Positions 46,071-55,927 of a stretch of DNA of 64,000 bases are shown here, piece after piece. Each line of letters begins with the position of its first letter. Within the stretch, counting starts at the first letter, position 1. The DNA is taken from the NCBI GenBank assembly GCA_018650465.1, contig JABIFY010000020.1, forward strand, positions 62,001-126,000, read 5' to 3'. Under the pieces are notes generated by a model, which made no database searches, was not told the DNA's origin, and was given only the letters and a program-made list of their open reading frames with translations. The stretch is from Alphaproteobacteria bacterium (GTDB lineage Bacteria > Pseudomonadota > Alphaproteobacteria > UBA2966). A program made the position numbers and the translations under genes.

Positions 46071-46778
46071 ATGAACGACATTTGGCAAGCAATGGCGACG
46101 GCAGTAAATCTGCTTGCGGGGCTGGATGCGTCTCTTGTCGAGATTGTTGCAAGGTCCCTGGGCGTCAGCTTGACTGCGGTTGTTTTGGCGACCCTGATCG
46201 GCCTGCCTCTCGGGGCTGTGCTGGCCTTGTCCCGTTTTCCCGGACGCCGGGTCATTCTGGTAATCATGAATGCCTTGATGGGACTGCCACCGGTTGTTGT
46301 GGGCCTCATTGTGTTGCTGATGTTGTCACGGTCTGGCCCCATGGGTGCGCTGGGTTTGTTATTCACCCCTGCTGCCATGATCATTGCGCAAACGATACTG
46401 GTTCTGCCGATCATTGTGGCACTCAGCAGTACAGTCATAGAAAGCCTGTGGCAGGAATATGAAGAACAGATGATGTCACTGGGGGCGGGCCCCTGGGCCA
46501 GGGTTCTGGCCTTGTTGTGGGATGGTCGTTTTGCCTTGATGACGACGGTGCTGGCCGGGTTTGGCCGGGCAAATGCGGAAGTCGGTGCTGTCATGATTGT
46601 TGGCGGCAACATTGATCATGTCACACGCGTGATGACAACAGCTATTGCCCTGGAAGCCAGTCGCGGGGATCTTGCCCTGGCGCTTGGCCTGGGCATCGTC
46701 CTGCTGCTGCTGTCTTTGGCGATTAATGCGGCTTCATATAGTGTGCGTGAGTTTGCTCGTCACAGGTATCAGGCATGA
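46071..46778 (+). CDS. tupB: Tungstate/molybdate-type ABC transporter permease (TupB-like)
   Basis: 235 residues with about six membrane helices. The ATG after CTGGAGAACTC is chosen. The pattern LIGLPLGAVLALSRFPGRRVILVIMNALMGLPPVVVGL, and GRANAEVGAVMIVGGNIDHVTRVMTTAIALE near the end, are characteristic of the tungstate permease TupB. The ATPase follows with a 4-bp overlap. No TupA binding protein is encoded within the window. Tungstate or molybdate supply would serve the molybdopterin enzyme at 4.9-8.7 kb (inference). Confidence 0.83.
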   Translation: MNDIWQAMATAVNLLAGLDASLVEIVARSLGVSLTAVVLATLIGLPLGAVLALSRFPGRRVILVIMNALMGLPPVVVGLIVLLMLSRSGPMGALGLLFTPAAMIIAQTILVLPIIVALSSTVIESLWQEYEEQMMSLGAGPWARVLALLWDGRFALMTTVLAGFGRANAEVGAVMIVGGNIDHVTRVMTTAIALEASRGDLALALGLGIVLLLLSLAINAASYSVREFARHRYQA

Positions 46779-47560
46779 CCGGCAAGCCAGCACCATATCC
46801 TGTAAAGCTAGAAAATGTCTGGTTCAATGCCCGGACAAAACCCTTGATCAAAGATATCAGTGCGACCTTTGCCGACGAAGAAGGTTTGACGGTTATACTC
46901 GGGCCCAACGGTGCCGGGAAGTCTTTGTTACTGCGGCTCTGCCACGGTATTTTACCGGCCCATGAAGGTCTTGTGACCTGGGGTGGGGGCGATGACCCTG
47001 GATTACACGACCACAGGCAGGCGATGGTTTTTCAGCGCCCCGTACATTTGCGCCGGACCGCCGGGGGGAATATCGATTTTGCCCTGAAGCTGCACAAAAT
47101 GCCGCGGCTACAACGGGCACAGAGGATCGATGAGGCTCTTGAATTAACGGGCCTCAGCCGGTACCGGGCAATCCCGGCGAGATTGTTATCTTTTGGCGAA
47201 CAGCAGCGCCTCGCCCTGGCACGGGCCTGGGCCCTTGCTCCTGATCTATTGCTGCTGGATGAGCCAACGGCCAATCTGGACCCGGCGGCCCAGCGTTTGA
47301 TTGAAGAAGTTTTACTGAAAATGATTGCTGGCGGCACGCGCGTTTTGATGTCTTCACATGATCTCAACCAGGCCCGGCGACTTGCCAGTCATGTGGTTTT
47401 TCTCTATCGCGGACGCATCAAGGAACAATCATCTGCGGAACAGTTTTTTGCCGGACCAAAGAATGATCTGGCCCAGTCCTTTTTGCGGGGTGATCTACTG
47501 TGGTGGCGCAGGCGTGCGGTGTTTGCGCCCGATCCTGATAAAGAAGACGACAAGTTCTGA
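46775..47560 (+). CDS. tupC: ABC transporter ATP-binding protein (TupC-like)
   Basis: 261 residues. Walker A GPNGAGKSLLLRLC (about 46-54), the ABC signature LSFGEQQRLALARAWAL (about 133-149) and Walker B LLLLDEPTANLD are clear. The Q-loop is in AMVFQRPVHLRR. The last 35 residues are a hydrophilic tail. The gene is coupled to tupB. Substrate inferred from the permease only. Confidence 0.86.
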   Translation: MTGKPAPYPVKLENVWFNARTKPLIKDISATFADEEGLTVILGPNGAGKSLLLRLCHGILPAHEGLVTWGGGDDPGLHDHRQAMVFQRPVHLRRTAGGNIDFALKLHKMPRLQRAQRIDEALELTGLSRYRAIPARLLSFGEQQRLALARAWALAPDLLLLDEPTANLDPAAQRLIEEVLLKMIAGGTRVLMSSHDLNQARRLASHVVFLYRGRIKEQSSAEQFFAGPKNDLAQSFLRGDLLWWRRRAVFAPDPDKEDDKF

Positions 47561-47583
47561 TCGGGACTTAAGCTTGAAAGCGC

Positions 47584-48195
47584 CTATTTGGCGCGAACAA
47601 AGACCCGGTTCTTGATGTTTTTGACGCCGTCAATGCCTTTAACAACGCCGATGGCCTTTTTTAACTCCGCATTGGACAAGGCGCGGCCAAACAGAAAGAC
47701 GCGTCCACCGACTGATCGATAACGGTAATTGGTTACGCTGACCCCACCGGCATCCAGAAGCTGCGCGTTGATTTTCGTTTCGATAACGGAATCATCGACA
47801 TAGTTTTCAACGGATCCCTTTTCCTTGTCGATGGCCTTGATGACGAGGATCTCGTTGTAAACCTTTTTGACATTTTCAACGGCTGATGCGAGACGTCCGG
47901 CTTGGGTTTTCTGCTTGCCGGTCTCAACCGTTCCCGTCAGCATCACGACTTGTTCGTAGACATCGGCACCAATGGAAATGACGTCGCTGCCCATCTTGTC
48001 GATAACGTTCGCCGTCAGCTTGCCCTTGATGGCAAGGTCAGAGCCGATGTCATCGGCAGTGCGATCTTCAACCGCAGCTTCGACCACACTCTTGATGGCT
48101 GTCAGGGGGTTGAGATCGAGGGCCTGGGCCGGAAGGGCACTCAAGTTCAGCAGAAAGGCTGTTGCAGCGGCAAAAAGAGAAAAGCGGGTAACCAT
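47584..48195 (-). CDS. Periplasmic BON-domain protein
   Basis: 203 residues with a signal peptide (ending about QALDLN at 25). Two BON-type repeats follow, seen in DIGSDLAIKGKLTANVIDKMGSDVISIGADVYEQVVMLTGTVETGKQ and the second with DDSVIETKINAQLLDAGGVSVTNYRYRSVGGRVFLFGRALSNAELKKA. BON proteins bind membranes or protect the envelope under stress. Convergent with the ABC operon, 23 bp apart. No other link seen. Confidence 0.85.
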   Translation of the reverse strand: MVTRFSLFAAATAFLLNLSALPAQALDLNPLTAIKSVVEAAVEDRTADDIGSDLAIKGKLTANVIDKMGSDVISIGADVYEQVVMLTGTVETGKQKTQAGRLASAVENVKKVYNEILVIKAIDKEKGSVENYVDDSVIETKINAQLLDAGGVSVTNYRYRSVGGRVFLFGRALSNAELKKAIGVVKGIDGVKNIKNRVFVRAK

Positions 48196-48226
48196 AATAG
48201 AACTCCAGACCTACAAATGACTAGAA

Positions 48227-48249
48227 CGTTTCCGGGTTTCTCGGAAACG
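48227..48249. repeat. Small hairpin upstream of the BON gene
   Basis: CGTTTCC, 9-base loop, GGAAACG: perfect 7-bp inverted repeat 31 bases upstream of the BON gene start. No T run on either strand; role unclear. Confidence 0.35.
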
Positions 48250-48320
48250 CAGCGTTGCTTCAAACCCAAAGTGGGCGTCAACAAATCGGAGCATTTTCTA
48301 CGAAATTGCTCCAGGCAGAA

Positions 48321-48345
48321 GCGAAACCGCTTAAAGCGGTATCGC
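48321..48345. terminator. Inverted repeat between the second dctM and the BON gene
   Basis: Two 12-base arms GCGAAACCGCTT and AAGCGGTATCGC pair with one mismatch around a single base, flanked by CCAGG and CCTGG. It lies 20 bases after the dctM stop. No T run, so it is a probable 3' end structure rather than a certain terminator. Confidence 0.45.
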
Positions 48346-48364
48346 CCTGGTCCGTCTCGATGCC

Positions 48365-49657
48365 TTATCTGACGAAGGACGGCAACCATAAGGATAAGGC
48401 CGGTACAGCCACAATCAAGGTCAGCCGGAACAGGTCGGCAATCCAGAAGGGCGTCACGCCACGGAAAATTGTCGATGTCGTGACGTCAGGCAAAACGCCG
48501 CGCAAGACAAATACGTTTAAGCCCACCGGCGGGGTGATCAGGCTGATTTCTGTGATTACGACCACGACGATACCAAACCAGATCGGGTCATAGCCTAGTT
48601 CCAGCACCAGTGGAAAGAAGATCGGCACGGTCAGCAGAATCATCGACAGGCTTTCAAATACACAGCCCAGGGCCACGTAGATGACCAGGATCGCGGCAAT
48701 GACCAGCCAGGGTGTGTCACTGAACTGACCAGCCAATTCCAGTAAAGCCTGGGGGAAGTCTGTGACGTTGATGAAGTTTGCAAACAACAAAGCGCCGATC
48801 AAGACTGCGAACAGCATGGCAGTGGTGGCGGCGCTTTCCAGCAGGACTTCATAAAATGTGTACCAGTTCAGGGCTTTGCGAAACAGGGCGAAGAGGAAAC
48901 CACCAAAGGCACCAATGCCAGCTGCTTCTGTGGGGCTGAAGACGCCGCCATATATGCCGCCCATGACAATGCCAAACAATAACAACACACCCCATACGCG
49001 CGAAAGGGCTTGCATACGTTGTGACCAGTTTTGGCGCTCGCCAGCGGGACCGGCGGACGGCTTGATTATGATCACGGCTTTGACAGCAGCCAGATAAAAC
49101 AGAATGCCCACCAGCCCTGGCATGATGCCGGCGGCAAACAGTTTGCCGATGCTGGTTTGGGTCAGGATGCCATAGATGACGAGCAAGACGCTGGGCGGGA
49201 TCAAGATACCAAGGGTACCGCCTGCCGCAATGGACCCGGCGGCAAGGCTGTCGTCATAACCAAAGCGGCGCATGGACGGCATGGCAACCTTGGCCATGGT
49301 CGCTGCCGTCGCCAGGGACGATCCGCAAATGGCACTGAAACCACCACAGGCAACAATCGTTGCCATGGCAAGTCCACCCCGACGGTGTCCAAGGAAGGCA
49401 TTTGAAGCTGTGTATAATTCTGACGACAGCCGTGCCCGGGTTACAAAATTACCCATCAGGACAAACAGCGGGACCACGGATAATTCATAGTTGATTGCCG
49501 CGTCAAAGGCTGTCTGCCCAACATTGGCCATGGCGCCCTGTGGGCCGAGCACCCAGGCCATACCGCCAAATCCGACAGCGACCATCGAAAAGGCTATGGG
49601 GATACGGAGAAAAGAGAGGCTAAGCAGCAGGACAAGGCCTGTCAGGGCTTCGGTCAC
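48365..49657 (-). CDS. dctM: TRAP transporter large permease (DctM family), second copy
   Basis: 430 residues of hydrophobic helices. GGTLGILIPPSVLLVIYGILTQTSIG repeats the motif of the copy at the left edge, and the start, MTEALTGLVLLLSLSFLRIPIAF, is also alike, so the two are paralogues. It overlaps dctQ by 4 bp. The unit dctP-dctQ-dctM is last in a minus-strand series that starts with a P450 and includes IlvD-like and dehydrogenase genes. Substrate inferred only in general terms as an organic acid. Confidence 0.92.
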   Translation of the reverse strand: MTEALTGLVLLLSLSFLRIPIAFSMVAVGFGGMAWVLGPQGAMANVGQTAFDAAINYELSVVPLFVLMGNFVTRARLSSELYTASNAFLGHRRGGLAMATIVACGGFSAICGSSLATAATMAKVAMPSMRRFGYDDSLAAGSIAAGGTLGILIPPSVLLVIYGILTQTSIGKLFAAGIMPGLVGILFYLAAVKAVIIIKPSAGPAGERQNWSQRMQALSRVWGVLLLFGIVMGGIYGGVFSPTEAAGIGAFGGFLFALFRKALNWYTFYEVLLESAATTAMLFAVLIGALLFANFINVTDFPQALLELAGQFSDTPWLVIAAILVIYVALGCVFESLSMILLTVPIFFPLVLELGYDPIWFGIVVVVITEISLITPPVGLNVFVLRGVLPDVTTSTIFRGVTPFWIADLFRLTLIVAVPALSLWLPSFVR

Positions 49658-50199
49658 GTCGAGGTTACTCCGTCATCTTTTTTGGGGCGCTTTGTATTTG
49701 TTGCGTACCCGTAGGCATTTACAAAAAAAGCGATTGTGGCGATAGCGCACAGGACCGACATGATCGTGCTGAAAATCCACAATTCCAGATAAAGCTCGTC
49801 TGTGACTTCCCCGAATCTGAGGTGGTCACGGGACCGCGCCCATAATCGCCAGGAAATAAAGGCGACGGCAGCGGCCGAAAATAGATTAACAAGAACGCTT
49901 TGCCATCTCTTGACGCTCGTCGGAATAAAACCGTCCAACAGATCAATGGTGACGTGGCTCTCGTTCAAATTAACGTGGGGCAGGGCGCAAAAAATAATGC
50001 CCGGCATCACGAATGCAATCATCTCGTAGGCAGCGGGTAGCGGGGCGGCAAAGACATAGCGCCCGGCAACATCTACGAATGTCAGCATCATCATTGAAAA
50101 AAGCATGGCGCAGGAAACAATTCCCAGAACCTGGCTCGGCAACGTGCCGAGCCAGTATGATGCTCCGGAATTTACCTGACCGTTTGTTGAAACAGTCAT
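49654..50199 (-). CDS. dctQ: TRAP transporter small permease (DctQ family), second copy
   Basis: 181 residues, four predicted helices, the first near FSMMMLTFVDVAGRYVFAAPL and the motif LNESHVTIDLLDGFIP typical of DctQ. It lies 13 bp after dctP and overlaps dctM by 4 bp. Weak sequence conservation; position and topology carry the call. Confidence 0.87.
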   Translation of the reverse strand: MTVSTNGQVNSGASYWLGTLPSQVLGIVSCAMLFSMMMLTFVDVAGRYVFAAPLPAAYEMIAFVMPGIIFCALPHVNLNESHVTIDLLDGFIPTSVKRWQSVLVNLFSAAAVAFISWRLWARSRDHLRFGEVTDELYLELWIFSTIMSVLCAIATIAFFVNAYGYATNTKRPKKDDGVTST

Positions 50200-50212
50200 T
50201 TAAAGGATCCTG

Positions 50213-51235
50213 CTATTTTGCCAGTTTGGCAACTTCAGCGTTGAAATACTTGAGGATTGCTGCCCCATCAACGCCTGCGGCTTTTGCACCCGCAATGTAG
50301 TCAGCCTGGAACTGAACATTGAGTTCATTCAAGGCATCAACAATTGCTGCCGGTGCATCCTGAAGTTTGTTGCCGTTTTTGATCGCGGCTTCTTTGCCAC
50401 GCCTGTTGATCAGGTCCCAGGCTTTGCCTGCCCGAAGGGCAAAGGCTTCGCCGGAATGTTTGTCGACAGCGGCCCGTTCAGCTGCAGTCATCTTGTCGTA
50501 TTTTCCCTGGTTCAAGACCAGATAGTGACTAGAAGAATACATGCCGCCCGGTACGTAAGTCGAAAAAGGCACCAGGTTCACGATCTTGAAACTTGTCAGG
50601 GATTCGTACGGGAAAGTAATACCGTCAGCCACACCGGTCGACAGGATTTCGTAGGACTTGGGTGCTGGTTGACGAATGGGAACACCGCCCCAGGCTTCGA
50701 CGATCTTCTTCGGAATTGGACCACCGGTTCTCATCTTCTGGCCCTTGAAGTCAGCAGGTGAATTAAAAAGCTTCTTGCTGTGGTGGATAAGCCCCGGACC
50801 GTGTGTGTTCATGCCGATAAGCACAACACCTTCATAATAGTTCTTGTCTGCAAGGAACTTGTCGTGGGTCCGCTGTAAGGCAATTGACGTGCCCGTACCG
50901 GTATCGCCCAACATGGGAAGTTCAGCAAACATATAGGCGGCGAAGCGCTTGGGCGAATAGCCATGCACACTCATGCCAGCATCTGCCTGTCCGGTACGTA
51001 CGGCGTCAAGATGGGCGCGCGGGTGAGCCACGCCCTTGGGCAAACGCTTGAATTGAATACTGCCGCCAGAATCCTTCTCGATGGCTTCCATCCATGGAAT
51101 GTATAATTCGACATTGATCGGATGGGTCCATGGCAGCCAGGATGAATAGGTTAGAACGGTCTTGGCCTGGGCTGCGACTGAACCAAGGCCCAGTGCCACC
51201 GTTGCCGCAAACGCAGCTGTTAATAATCGTTTCAT
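50213..51235 (-). CDS. dctP: TRAP transporter substrate-binding protein (DctP family), second copy
   Basis: 340 residues. The signal peptide (MKRLLTAAFAATVALGLGSVAAQA) is clear. Binding-protein features: SPADFKGQKMRTGGPIPKKIVEAWGGVPIRQPAPKSYEILSTGVADGITFPYE. It binds substrate in the periplasm for the second DctQM. A 12-bp palindrome 96 bases upstream could be an operator. Confidence 0.9.
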   Translation of the reverse strand: MKRLLTAAFAATVALGLGSVAAQAKTVLTYSSWLPWTHPINVELYIPWMEAIEKDSGGSIQFKRLPKGVAHPRAHLDAVRTGQADAGMSVHGYSPKRFAAYMFAELPMLGDTGTGTSIALQRTHDKFLADKNYYEGVVLIGMNTHGPGLIHHSKKLFNSPADFKGQKMRTGGPIPKKIVEAWGGVPIRQPAPKSYEILSTGVADGITFPYESLTSFKIVNLVPFSTYVPGGMYSSSHYLVLNQGKYDKMTAAERAAVDKHSGEAFALRAGKAWDLINRRGKEAAIKNGNKLQDAPAAIVDALNELNVQFQADYIAGAKAAGVDGAAILKYFNAEVAKLAK

Positions 51236-51330
51236 ATGAAATCTCCCTGTTGGTGTGAATGACGCCGAATCTTGGAGTTCGGTTATTCCTGTTTCAATAA
51301 TGAACCGAATTTGCCAACAAAATCAATTCA

Positions 51331-51342
51331 GTATTCGAATAC
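51331..51342. promoter_or_regulatory. Palindrome upstream of the second dctP
   Basis: GTATTCGAATAC is a perfect 12-bp inverted repeat. The flanking CAGTATT and AATACTG arms about 30 bases apart add a larger imperfect repeat. Candidate operator for the TRAP unit; no matching regulator is encoded nearby. Confidence 0.35.
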
Positions 51343-51406
51343 CGATTTACGGTACGTCAAATACTGAGCGCAGAAAACGGCCATTTCACGGCAAAAGTGT
51401 GGTCTT

Positions 51407-52303
51407 TTAGTCTTCAAATCGCCTGATGATCGTCGAGATATCAGCTTCTCCATCCCCGTGGGCCGAGGCGTCGTTCATGATGCCCAGGGCCTGTTCGGTC
51501 ATGACCAGTCGGGCGCCGGATTTGACCGCCACTTCGGCCACGGTGTTCAGGTCCTTGATCATGGTGTTTGTGGCACCCATCGGGTTTTCGAAATCTCTGG
51601 CCGCCATGCGCGGGGCAAACAACTGGAAAGGAATGGAATCGGCAAAACCACCCTTCAGGGCTTCGGTTAAGGCGCTGGCATCAACGCCTGATTTTTGCGC
51701 AAAATTAACCGCTTCGGCCACCACTGTGATGGTGCAGCCGGAAATGATCTGGTTGCACAGCTTGGTTGCCTGGCCTGCCCCGATCTCACCCATGCGGGTA
51801 AAGCGGGCGCTCATATGATTGACCAGCGGCGTCACGGCTTCGACTACCGATGCATCGCCCCCGGCCATGATCGCCAGGGTGCCGTCCTCCGCGCCAGGCA
51901 CGCCACCAGAAACAGGCGCATCGACCCATGCCATGCCATTGGCAGATTTTAACCGGGCGGCGATGTCGCGTGTGGTGTCTGGCGGAATGGTCGAAAAATC
52001 GACAAGGGTCGTGGCGTGGTTACCTTGAGAAATTCCGCTGTCACCGAAAACCACTGCATCTACAGCGCGGGTATCGGTCAGGCACATGAAGACCACATCA
52101 CACGTGTCGGCAATTTCTTTTGGTGTCGCCGCAGCATGTGCTCCGGCAGCGACCAGGGCATCCATTTTGTCCCGTGACCGGTTCCACACCTGAACGTCAT
52201 ATCCGGCCTTGACCAAACGCCGTGCCATGGGTGCGCCCATCAGGCCTGTGCCCAGATAGCCGACCTTGACGCTGGCCTTACTCATATCTGCCATACCTGT
52301 CAT
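51407..52303 (-). CDS. 3-hydroxyisobutyrate dehydrogenase-like NAD(P)-dependent oxidoreductase
   Basis: 298 residues from the ATG that overlaps the IlvD stop as ATGA; CAGGAG precedes it, better than a start further upstream. The Rossmann motif [16 protein letters not shown] begins near residue 16, then [23 protein letters not shown], the substrate-binding segment, and KLCNQIISG with catalytic Lys. Family members oxidise beta-hydroxy acids or reduce tartronate semialdehyde. With the adjacent dehydratase and TRAP transporter it suggests catabolism of a sugar acid or branched hydroxy acid. Confidence 0.87.
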   Translation of the reverse strand: MTGMADMSKASVKVGYLGTGLMGAPMARRLVKAGYDVQVWNRSRDKMDALVAAGAHAAATPKEIADTCDVVFMCLTDTRAVDAVVFGDSGISQGNHATTLVDFSTIPPDTTRDIAARLKSANGMAWVDAPVSGGVPGAEDGTLAIMAGGDASVVEAVTPLVNHMSARFTRMGEIGAGQATKLCNQIISGCTITVVAEAVNFAQKSGVDASALTEALKGGFADSIPFQLFAPRMAARDFENPMGATNTMIKDLNTVAEVAVKSGARLVMTEQALGIMNDASAHGDGEADISTIIRRFED

Positions 52304-54042
52304 TCCTGCCACTCCTGGGCTTCTTCCATTTCCCAATATACATCGCCGCGATGGGTGACAGCACCCAAATGGGCTGAACCCACCTGATCGGCATATTTCT
52401 GCATCACGCCAGCCAGCGGGCGCTCAGGCCTGGCCGGTTTCCAGGCCGCTTTGCGTGCGGCCATTTCATCGTCACTGATCAGCAAGTCCATGCTTTTGGT
52501 CTTGGCATCGATGCGCACAGTGTCGCCTTCGCGCACCAGGGCAAGCGGGCCACCAGCGGCGGCTTCGGGCGAGACATAGCCGATACACATGCCGCGGGTG
52601 GCACCTGAAAAACGGCCGTCTGTAATGAGGGCGACTTTTTCGCCCATGCCCTGGCCATAGATCACAGCCGTCGGTCCGAGCATTTCGCGCATGCCGGGTC
52701 CGCCTTTGGGGCCTTCATTGCGCACGACGATCACATCGCCTTCCTTGTAGGATTGCGTGCGGATGGCGACCATGCAGTCTTCTTCGCTTTCGAACACCCG
52801 GGCCGGGCCCTCGTGGACCAGCTTTGCCAGACCAGCAACCTTTATCAGGGCACCATCCGGGGCGAGGTTTCCTTTCAGCACAACAAGCCCACCGGTCGGT
52901 GATATGGGGTCGCTTGCGGGGCGTATTATATCGCCATCGGGGGCTTGGGCGTCGGCGCTGGCTTCGGCCAAGGTACAGCCCATGATGGTCATCGTATCAC
53001 CATGTAAATAACCGCCATCAATCAGGGTTTTGACAAAGACCTTGATGCCGCCCAGTTGATGCACATCCTGGGCATAATATTGACCGCCGGGTTGCATGTT
53101 GCCGATGTGGGGCGTGCGTTCAAAAACCTCGGCCACATCTTCCAGGGTGAACTTGATGCCAGCTTCGTTGGCGATGGCCGGAATATGCAAACCGGCATTG
53201 GTCGAGCCCCCCGTGGCGGCGACCACGGCGCAGGCATTTTCCAGGCTTTTGCGAGTCACCAGATCGCGCGGCAAGGGACCGCCGTTTTTGATCAGTTCCA
53301 TCACGGTATGTCCGGCGGCCACGCCCAAGGCATTGCGTTCCACATAAACCGCCGGGGCCGTGGCGGAACCCGGCAGGGCCAGACCAAAAACCTCGGATAC
53401 CATGGCCATTGTATTGGCGGTGAACTGGCCGGGGCAGGCGCCAATGCTGGGCATGGCGGCCCGTTCCATCTGTTGCAATTCCGCCAATTCCATCTCGCCC
53501 GTTTGCACAGCACCAATCCCTTCATAGGTATTCAGCAGAGACATGGGCTTACCCTTCCAGCTTGAAACCAGAGTGCTGCCGCCGTGCGAGAAGACCGAGG
53601 GCACATTGCAGCGAACCATGGCCATCATGATACCCGGCAGATTCTTGTCACAACCGCCGTAACCAACCAGGCCGTCATAGGCGTGGCCGCGAACAACAAG
53701 TTCAACTGAATCCGCAATGACTTCGCGAGAGATCAGAGAACTTTTCATGCCCTGATGGTTCATGCTGATGCCGTCGGAAACCGAAATCGTGGTGAAGGAC
53801 CGGGGCGTGCCGCCCTTTTCCTTGATCCCGGCGACGGCATTTGCCGCCTGATCACCCAGGTTAATGTTGCAGGGTGAGGTCTCGTTGGCCGTGGTCACCA
53901 CGCCGACCATGGGCTGCGAAATGGCTTTGTCGTCCAGGCCCATACCACGCATAAAGGCCCGGTGCGGGGTCCGGTCCAGACCATTGGTTGTTATGCGTGA
54001 TCGCAGTCCCTTTTGGTTACTGCCGCTGCCGTCGTGGGTCAT
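52300..54042 (-). CDS. IlvD/Edd family dehydratase (dihydroxy-acid dehydratase-like)
   Basis: 580 residues. Fe-S ligands typical of the family are visible as Cys in [22 protein letters not shown] and [14 protein letters not shown]; the catalytic region has [18 protein letters not shown] and, later, [25 protein letters not shown]. It removes water from a 2,3-dihydroxy acid to give a 2-oxo acid. Because it sits with a catabolic dehydrogenase and TRAP genes, a sugar-acid dehydratase role is as likely as branched-chain amino acid synthesis. Confidence 0.88.
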   Translation of the reverse strand: MTHDGSGSNQKGLRSRITTNGLDRTPHRAFMRGMGLDDKAISQPMVGVVTTANETSPCNINLGDQAANAVAGIKEKGGTPRSFTTISVSDGISMNHQGMKSSLISREVIADSVELVVRGHAYDGLVGYGGCDKNLPGIMMAMVRCNVPSVFSHGGSTLVSSWKGKPMSLLNTYEGIGAVQTGEMELAELQQMERAAMPSIGACPGQFTANTMAMVSEVFGLALPGSATAPAVYVERNALGVAAGHTVMELIKNGGPLPRDLVTRKSLENACAVVAATGGSTNAGLHIPAIANEAGIKFTLEDVAEVFERTPHIGNMQPGGQYYAQDVHQLGGIKVFVKTLIDGGYLHGDTMTIMGCTLAEASADAQAPDGDIIRPASDPISPTGGLVVLKGNLAPDGALIKVAGLAKLVHEGPARVFESEEDCMVAIRTQSYKEGDVIVVRNEGPKGGPGMREMLGPTAVIYGQGMGEKVALITDGRFSGATRGMCIGYVSPEAAAGGPLALVREGDTVRIDAKTKSMDLLISDDEMAARKAAWKPARPERPLAGVMQKYADQVGSAHLGAVTHRGDVYWEMEEAQEWQE

Positions 54043-54065
54043 TCAGATATTCCTTTATGCACAGG

Positions 54066-55247
54066 TCAATTTATTTTGAACGGCAGCGTCATGGGGCTGC
54101 GGAAATTGGAGGATGAAACCCAGTCGAATTCACGGGTTTGCATGCCGAAAGAGGGTATGCGCTCGAGAAAGCGATTCATTGCCGCTTCAGTCACCAGTCG
54201 GGAAAAATGATTGCCGATGCAAAAGTGTTTGCCCATGCCAAAGCCCAGGTGGCCTTGTGGATTGCGGGCAATATCATAAACGTCTGGATTTTCAAACTTC
54301 CGTTCATCGCGATTGGCGGCACCATAAGCCAGCACCACGCCATCTCCTTCCCGCATGGTTTTGCCATGCAAGTCCAGGTCACGGGTTAACACCCGCTTGA
54401 AGCGTTGGGCCGAGGTGTTATAGCGCAGCGATTCATCAATGGCGGGCATCATCCGGGCAGGGTCTATTTGCAAGGACTGCCGGGCTTCGGTGAAGTCATG
54501 CAGGTTCAGGGCAAGGATGCTCATGAAGCTTGAAAGTGATTCTACGCCAGCGACAACGAACATGGATGTGGTCAAAACCACTTCCCGTTCCGTCAACCGG
54601 TCGCCATCAATTTCCGCTTCCGCCAGTTTGGTGATCAGATCATCGCGTGGAGTTTGTCGGCGCACGGCGACTTCATCAGAGATCATTTGGCTCAGGTTCG
54701 CAAAAGCCGCATCCAGTTCGGCATTGCGCCCACGGGCTTTCTTGTCCGTGGAGATGGACAGCACGACTTTGTTGCGCATCTCAGCTGAATTCCTGGGTGG
54801 CAGGCCCAGCAGCTGAAAAATTATGCCAACGGTGATTTCACTGGAAAAATCGGCGACAAAATCAAAGCTGCCTTTTGCCTTTATGTTGTCGATGGCCTTG
54901 TCCGCCAGTTGCAACGTGGGTTCGACCACATGGTCCAGGTTCTTCTTCAGAAATGCAGCCTGGGCCAGGGCACGTAGCCGGTCGTGTCGGGGCGGATCTG
55001 TAGTGCCAAGTGTGCCGCCGGAGCGACCGGGGATTTCGTCTACCAGGTTTCCCTTCAAGGATGAAAAGGTTCGCCAATCCTGGGCTGCTGCCGCCACATC
55101 ATCATAGCGTGACAAGATCCAGATGTTGCCACTTTCGCACCAATAACAGGGGTGCTCGTCCCGCAATATTTGATACCAGGGGAAAGGGTCGGAATCAATC
55201 TTGTGATCATAAAGATCAAAGTCTTCGATCAGACTATTCGTCCTCAT
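54066..55247 (-). CDS. Cytochrome P450
   Basis: 393 residues, soluble class I size. The heme-Cys motif is FGMGKHFCIGNHFSRL near the C-terminus; the E-x-x-R motif is ESLRYN; the I-helix segment is VVAGVESLSSFMSIL, with Ser in the usual Thr position of the oxygen-activating pair. It starts the minus-strand series; its stop lies 23 bp from the IlvD start. No ferredoxin or reductase gene is adjacent. Probably hydroxylates a small organic molecule; substrate unknown. Confidence 0.88.
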   Translation of the reverse strand: MRTNSLIEDFDLYDHKIDSDPFPWYQILRDEHPCYWCESGNIWILSRYDDVAAAAQDWRTFSSLKGNLVDEIPGRSGGTLGTTDPPRHDRLRALAQAAFLKKNLDHVVEPTLQLADKAIDNIKAKGSFDFVADFSSEITVGIIFQLLGLPPRNSAEMRNKVVLSISTDKKARGRNAELDAAFANLSQMISDEVAVRRQTPRDDLITKLAEAEIDGDRLTEREVVLTTSMFVVAGVESLSSFMSILALNLHDFTEARQSLQIDPARMMPAIDESLRYNTSAQRFKRVLTRDLDLHGKTMREGDGVVLAYGAANRDERKFENPDVYDIARNPQGHLGFGMGKHFCIGNHFSRLVTEAAMNRFLERIPSFGMQTREFDWVSSSNFRSPMTLPFKIN

Positions 55248-55460
55248 TTTTGGCCTTTTCTTTTGCCCGGATCATCCCACATATCTTTTTGCAATAAAAA
55301 TTAGAGACGAGCCTAGAGTATTTTCGATAAACGTTGAATTACTTCTTGGGCAGATAACGTATCAAGATCACGGGATTGTGCGTTTTCCTTGAAGAAGGTT
55401 TCATGAATAACGCTTTATCATTCAGGCTGGACGAAAAACAATGTTCGGGGGACAGGGACG

Positions 55461-55925
55461 ATGGTTAGATGGCTGTTAAGTCTGGTGGTATCAGTAGGCG
55501 TTATTGCAGGTATAACGACGTTCGGGGGAAAAGCTGTTCAGGCCAAGGATGCCGTCTATACCAGTTTGCTCAGTAGCAAGGCGGTCAGCGGTTATGACCC
55601 TGTGGCCTATTTCCGGGTCGGGAAACCAGTTGAAGGGTCTGGTGAATTCAGTACCAAATGGAAAGGCGCCGAATGGCGCTTTGCCAATGCGCAAAATCTG
55701 GCAGACTTCAAAAAAATGCCGGAAAAATTTGCCCCGCAATATGGCGGCTATTGTGCCTGGGCCGTATCCCAGGGCTATACGGCGTCATCGGACCCGGAAG
55801 CCTGGCATATTCGTGACGGCAAACTTTATCTCAATTATTCGAAATCGGTCCAGCAAACCTGGTCACAGGATATTCCCGGCAATATTACCAAAGCCAATGC
55901 CAACTGGCCCAAGGTGGTCGAATAG
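55461..55925 (+). CDS. Secreted YHS-domain protein
   Basis: 154 residues with a signal peptide (about 1-28). The YHS core is SGYDPVAYFRVGKPVEGSGEFSTKWKGAEWRFANAQNLADFKKMPEKFAPQYGGYCAWAV, with a possible metal-binding Cys in GGYCAW. YHS domains occur in metal-handling proteins; the function of this periplasmic form is unknown. Its stop lies 2 bp from the end of the convergent Fe-S protein gene. Confidence 0.83.
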   Translation: MVRWLLSLVVSVGVIAGITTFGGKAVQAKDAVYTSLLSSKAVSGYDPVAYFRVGKPVEGSGEFSTKWKGAEWRFANAQNLADFKKMPEKFAPQYGGYCAWAVSQGYTASSDPEAWHIRDGKLYLNYSKSVQQTWSQDIPGNITKANANWPKVVE

Positions 55926-55927
55926 GT

